Shown: piece after piece, positions 61,962 to 64,000 of the stretch
How positions within the stretch are numbered: the stretch's first letter is position 1
Layout of the letters: each line of letters opens with the position of its first letter
Assembly (NCBI GenBank): GCA_043805435.1
Contig: JAZDHY010000049.1
Location: 1-64,000, forward strand
DNA: 64,000 bases
Source: JAEXOD01 sp043805435
GTDB lineage: Bacteria > Bacteroidota > Ignavibacteria > Ignavibacteriales > Melioribacteraceae
Reading direction: 5' to 3'
Made by a program: the position numbers and the translations under genes
The notes under the pieces: model-generated
The model's database searches: none
Seen by the model: only the letters and a program-made list of their open reading frames with translations
What the model was told of the DNA's origin: nothing

Positions 61962-63115
61962 TAAAAATCAATTACCCCATTTTTTTTAATTGTTTTTCGC
62001 GAAATTATTAATTTTTGTATTTCACTTGTCCCTTCAAAAATTCTTAATACTCTGGCATCTCTATAATATCTTTCAATAGGCAGTTCGCGCGAAAAACCCA
62101 TTCCGCCATGTATTTGTAAAGCTAAATCCGCAACTTCAGAAACTGCTTCGGAACAGAAAAGTTTAACAATAGCAGCCTCTTGTGATATATCTTTGTGTAA
62201 TTCGTAATTTTTGGCAGCCCGATATAACATACTTTCCATTGCATAAATTTTAGACGTCATTTCAGAAATCATAAACTGAATAGCTTGAAATTTAATAATA
62301 CTTTGACCAAATTGATTTCTGCTTTTAGCAAATTCAACCGAAACCCTTAACATCTCTTTAGATGCTCCAAGTGAACAAGCTCCAACTCCCAACCGTCCGG
62401 AATCTAATGCGCGCATAGCAATTAAAAATCCACGTCCGTCATCACCAATAAGGTTTTCTTTGGGAACTTCAACGTTATCAAAACTAACACTATTTGTAAC
62501 GCTTCCTCTAATTCCAAGTTTTTTTTCTTTTATCCCAATTGTTAAGCCGGGAAATCCTTTTTCAACAACAAATCCGCTAATACCGCGTTTAGTACGCGCA
62601 AATACAGAAAAAACATCAGCAATACCGGCATTAGTTATCCATATCTTTTCACCGTTAATTATCCATTTTGTTCCATCAAAATCAGCAGATGTCCGCAAAT
62701 TGAAAGTATCCGAACCTGCACCGGCTTCAGTTAATGCAAAAGATGCAATTTTATTGCCGGCTGTTAAAGCGGGCATATATTTTTGCTTTAATTCTTCAGT
62801 GCCGCCTAAATAAATGGCATTTGTTCCAATTGATTGATGAGCTCCTATAAAAGTTGCCGTAGAACCGCAGCCTTTTGTAACTTCCTCTTGAGCAATACAA
62901 AAACCAACCTCACCATATCCGCCGCCGCCATATTTTTCAGGAAATGAAGTGCCAAGCATTCCCATTTCTGCAATTTTTTTTATTAAAGTATCAGGTATTT
63001 CTTCTTGTTCATCAATTTGCCTTGCTAAAGGTCGTATTTCTTTATCAGTAAAACCTTTTATAGCCTTTCTTAATTCTATATCCGTTTCAGTAAAATCAAA
63101 ATTCATATTATCCAA
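61961..63115 (-). CDS. Acyl-CoA dehydrogenase
   Basis: The 384-residue protein is full length for the family. It has GFCIAQEEVTKGCGSTATFIGAHQS, ASFALTEAGAGSDTF, WITNAG, ALQIHGGMGFSRE and the catalytic-base region LRIFEGTSEIQKLIISR. It oxidises acyl-CoA to enoyl-CoA using FAD. The chain-length preference is not evident. It is the first gene of this small minus-strand group and is divergent from the hydrolase at the right edge. Confidence 0.93.
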   Translation of the reverse strand: MDNMNFDFTETDIELRKAIKGFTDKEIRPLARQIDEQEEIPDTLIKKIAEMGMLGTSFPEKYGGGGYGEVGFCIAQEEVTKGCGSTATFIGAHQSIGTNAIYLGGTEELKQKYMPALTAGNKIASFALTEAGAGSDTFNLRTSADFDGTKWIINGEKIWITNAGIADVFSVFARTKRGISGFVVEKGFPGLTIGIKEKKLGIRGSVTNSVSFDNVEVPKENLIGDDGRGFLIAMRALDSGRLGVGACSLGASKEMLRVSVEFAKSRNQFGQSIIKFQAIQFMISEMTSKIYAMESMLYRAAKNYELHKDISQEAAIVKLFCSEAVSEVADLALQIHGGMGFSRELPIERYYRDARVLRIFEGTSEIQKLIISRKTIKKNGVIDF

Positions 63116-63251
63116 TTTTCCTCTAATTGAATTTGTAAGATAAATAAATTGATTAATAAATAAAAATCATTATTCCATTAAAAATATAATGTGTTTAAAA
63201 TTCCAAAAAAAAATGTTATTTTTACATGTAATATTAGATAATATAATTAAA

Positions 63252-64000
63252 ATGACAAATAATTTTGAAATTAAGCTGCCCGATGCTGAAAAAATAAGAA
63301 TTACAGCCTTCGGTTCAAATCCAAACGATTACAAATACCATGCAGTTTACGTACATGGATTTAAAGGGTTTAAAGACTGGGGGTTTGTGCCTTACATGGG
63401 TGAATATTTTGAAAAACGGGGAGTTTACTTAATTACTTTTAATTTTTCGTTGAATGGCATTGGTGATAAATTAAATGAATTTACCGAAATGGATAAGTTT
63501 GCCGCAAATACATTCACGCGTGAAATGTTGGAATTAAACCGACTTATTAAGGATTATAGCGAAGGATATTTTAGCAGTAATCCCCAAAAACTAACACTTA
63601 TTGGACATAGCCGAGGCGGTGCCATTGCTGCTTTGTGTTCAGATAACATTTTTGTAAATAAAACAGTTTTATGGTCTTCAATTGCAAAATTAGATAGATA
63701 TACGGCAAGACAGAAACAAATATGGAAAAAAACCGGATATGTTGAAGTTGTTAATACCAGAACAAATCAGGTTATGAAATTAAACTCAACTTTGTTAGAA
63801 GATATCGAAAATAATAAAAACAGCACATTATCACTTCAAAAGGCTTTAAAAAATTTACATAAGCCGCTTTTAATTTTACATGGTACAAATGATGTTTCAG
63901 TTCCTATTGAAGAAGGCGAGCAGTTATATAAATGGTCAAATAAAGAGTTTTCCGGCTTCATCAAAATTGATAAAGCAAGTCATACTTTTGATATACAGCA
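63252..64000 (+). CDS. Alpha/beta hydrolase, 3'-truncated by window edge
   Basis: An ATG at 63252 opens an unbroken frame to the window end (about 249 residues seen). It has HAVYVHGFKGFKDW, the nucleophile elbow GHSRGG (Ser120), LHGTNDVSVP with the acid Asp near 213, and a His in KASHTF near 242. It resembles the dienelactone-hydrolase/peptidase-S9-like group of serine hydrolases. The 3' end lies outside the window. Confidence 0.88.
   Translation, partial: MTNNFEIKLPDAEKIRITAFGSNPNDYKYHAVYVHGFKGFKDWGFVPYMGEYFEKRGVYLITFNFSLNGIGDKLNEFTEMDKFAANTFTREMLELNRLIKDYSEGYFSSNPQKLTLIGHSRGGAIAALCSDNIFVNKTVLWSSIAKLDRYTARQKQIWKKTGYVEVVNTRTNQVMKLNSTLLEDIENNKNSTLSLQKALKNLHKPLLILHGTNDVSVPIEEGEQLYKWSNKEFSGFIKIDKASHTFDIQ

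Noticed and set aside
1..64000. CRISPR arrays, tRNA or rRNA genes, insertion sequences, prophage
   Set aside because: No regularly spaced short repeats, tRNA-like cloverleaf sequences, transposases or phage genes were found on reading the window.

Overview
The window is one AT-rich bacterial chromosome segment with short gaps between genes. It most likely comes from the Ignavibacteria or a near relative in the Bacteroidota/Chlorobi group. The evidence is: secreted proteins ending in the type IX secretion (T9SS) sorting domain, with the YPNPFNP and SSGVY(F/I)Y signatures; a PorV-type outer-membrane protein; a TonB-dependent receptor with a carboxypeptidase-like N-terminal domain; an atpD-atpC pair away from the other ATP synthase genes; and anaerobe-type Fe-S genes. 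I see no rRNA, tRNA, CRISPR array, phage or insertion sequence.

Layout. 194-13469 (+): a cell-surface locus with two sorted secreted proteins, a lipoprotein, a TonB-dependent receptor, a PorV-like protein, a beta-propeller lipoprotein and a sorted phospholipase D-fold protein, possibly a nuclease. 13545-15365 (+): atpD-atpC, closed by a strong terminator. 15673-21908 (+): envelope proteins with PEGA, sulfatase-modifying-factor-like, LPP20-like and TonB C-terminal domains; two of them share modules. 21952-41623 (+): housekeeping genes, in order maf, a flippase-like protein, icd, two small membrane-associated proteins, an EF-G-like GTPase, a HIT hydrolase, glycerate kinase, thyX, folA, mutL, a UbiA-type prenyltransferase, a lipoprotein, a CorC/HlyC protein, two rhodaneses, tgt, yajC, ribBA, an agmatinase-type gene and nfeD. 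41624-42064: an intergenic repeat region with hairpins and a bidirectional terminator.

42065-55034 (-): one long gene train read from high to low coordinates. Its core (46579-55034) holds three NifX-like proteins, two MinD-type ATPases with inserted ferredoxin domains, an Mrp/NBP35-type ATPase, two related radical SAM proteins, a CGGC-domain protein, a DUF89 protein, a flavin disulfide reductase and a Gly-rich DUF5320-like protein. Downstream follow pyruvoyl arginine decarboxylase, a decayed rhodanese gene, peptide deformylase, a metallo-beta-lactamase-fold protein, a methyltransferase, a thioesterase and a PLP C-S lyase. A divergent sigma-54 activator (55351-57078) lies behind an intergenic region with two TTGCA-N4-TGCAA palindromes and a sigma-54-like promoter facing the train. 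This resembles the orange-protein (ORP) divergon of Desulfovibrio, enlarged with several extra genes, and is the most interesting part of the window.

57134-63115 (-): a class V aminotransferase, an alpha/beta hydrolase, a universal stress protein overlapping a cyclic-nucleotide-binding protein, a lone hisA and an acyl-CoA dehydrogenase. A divergent alpha/beta hydrolase runs off the right edge.

Functional links: arginine decarboxylase (46018) and agmatinase (39412) together give a route from arginine to putrescine; thyX and folA sit side by side; and the surface locus combines T9SS cargo with a PorV-like partner and an outer-membrane transporter.
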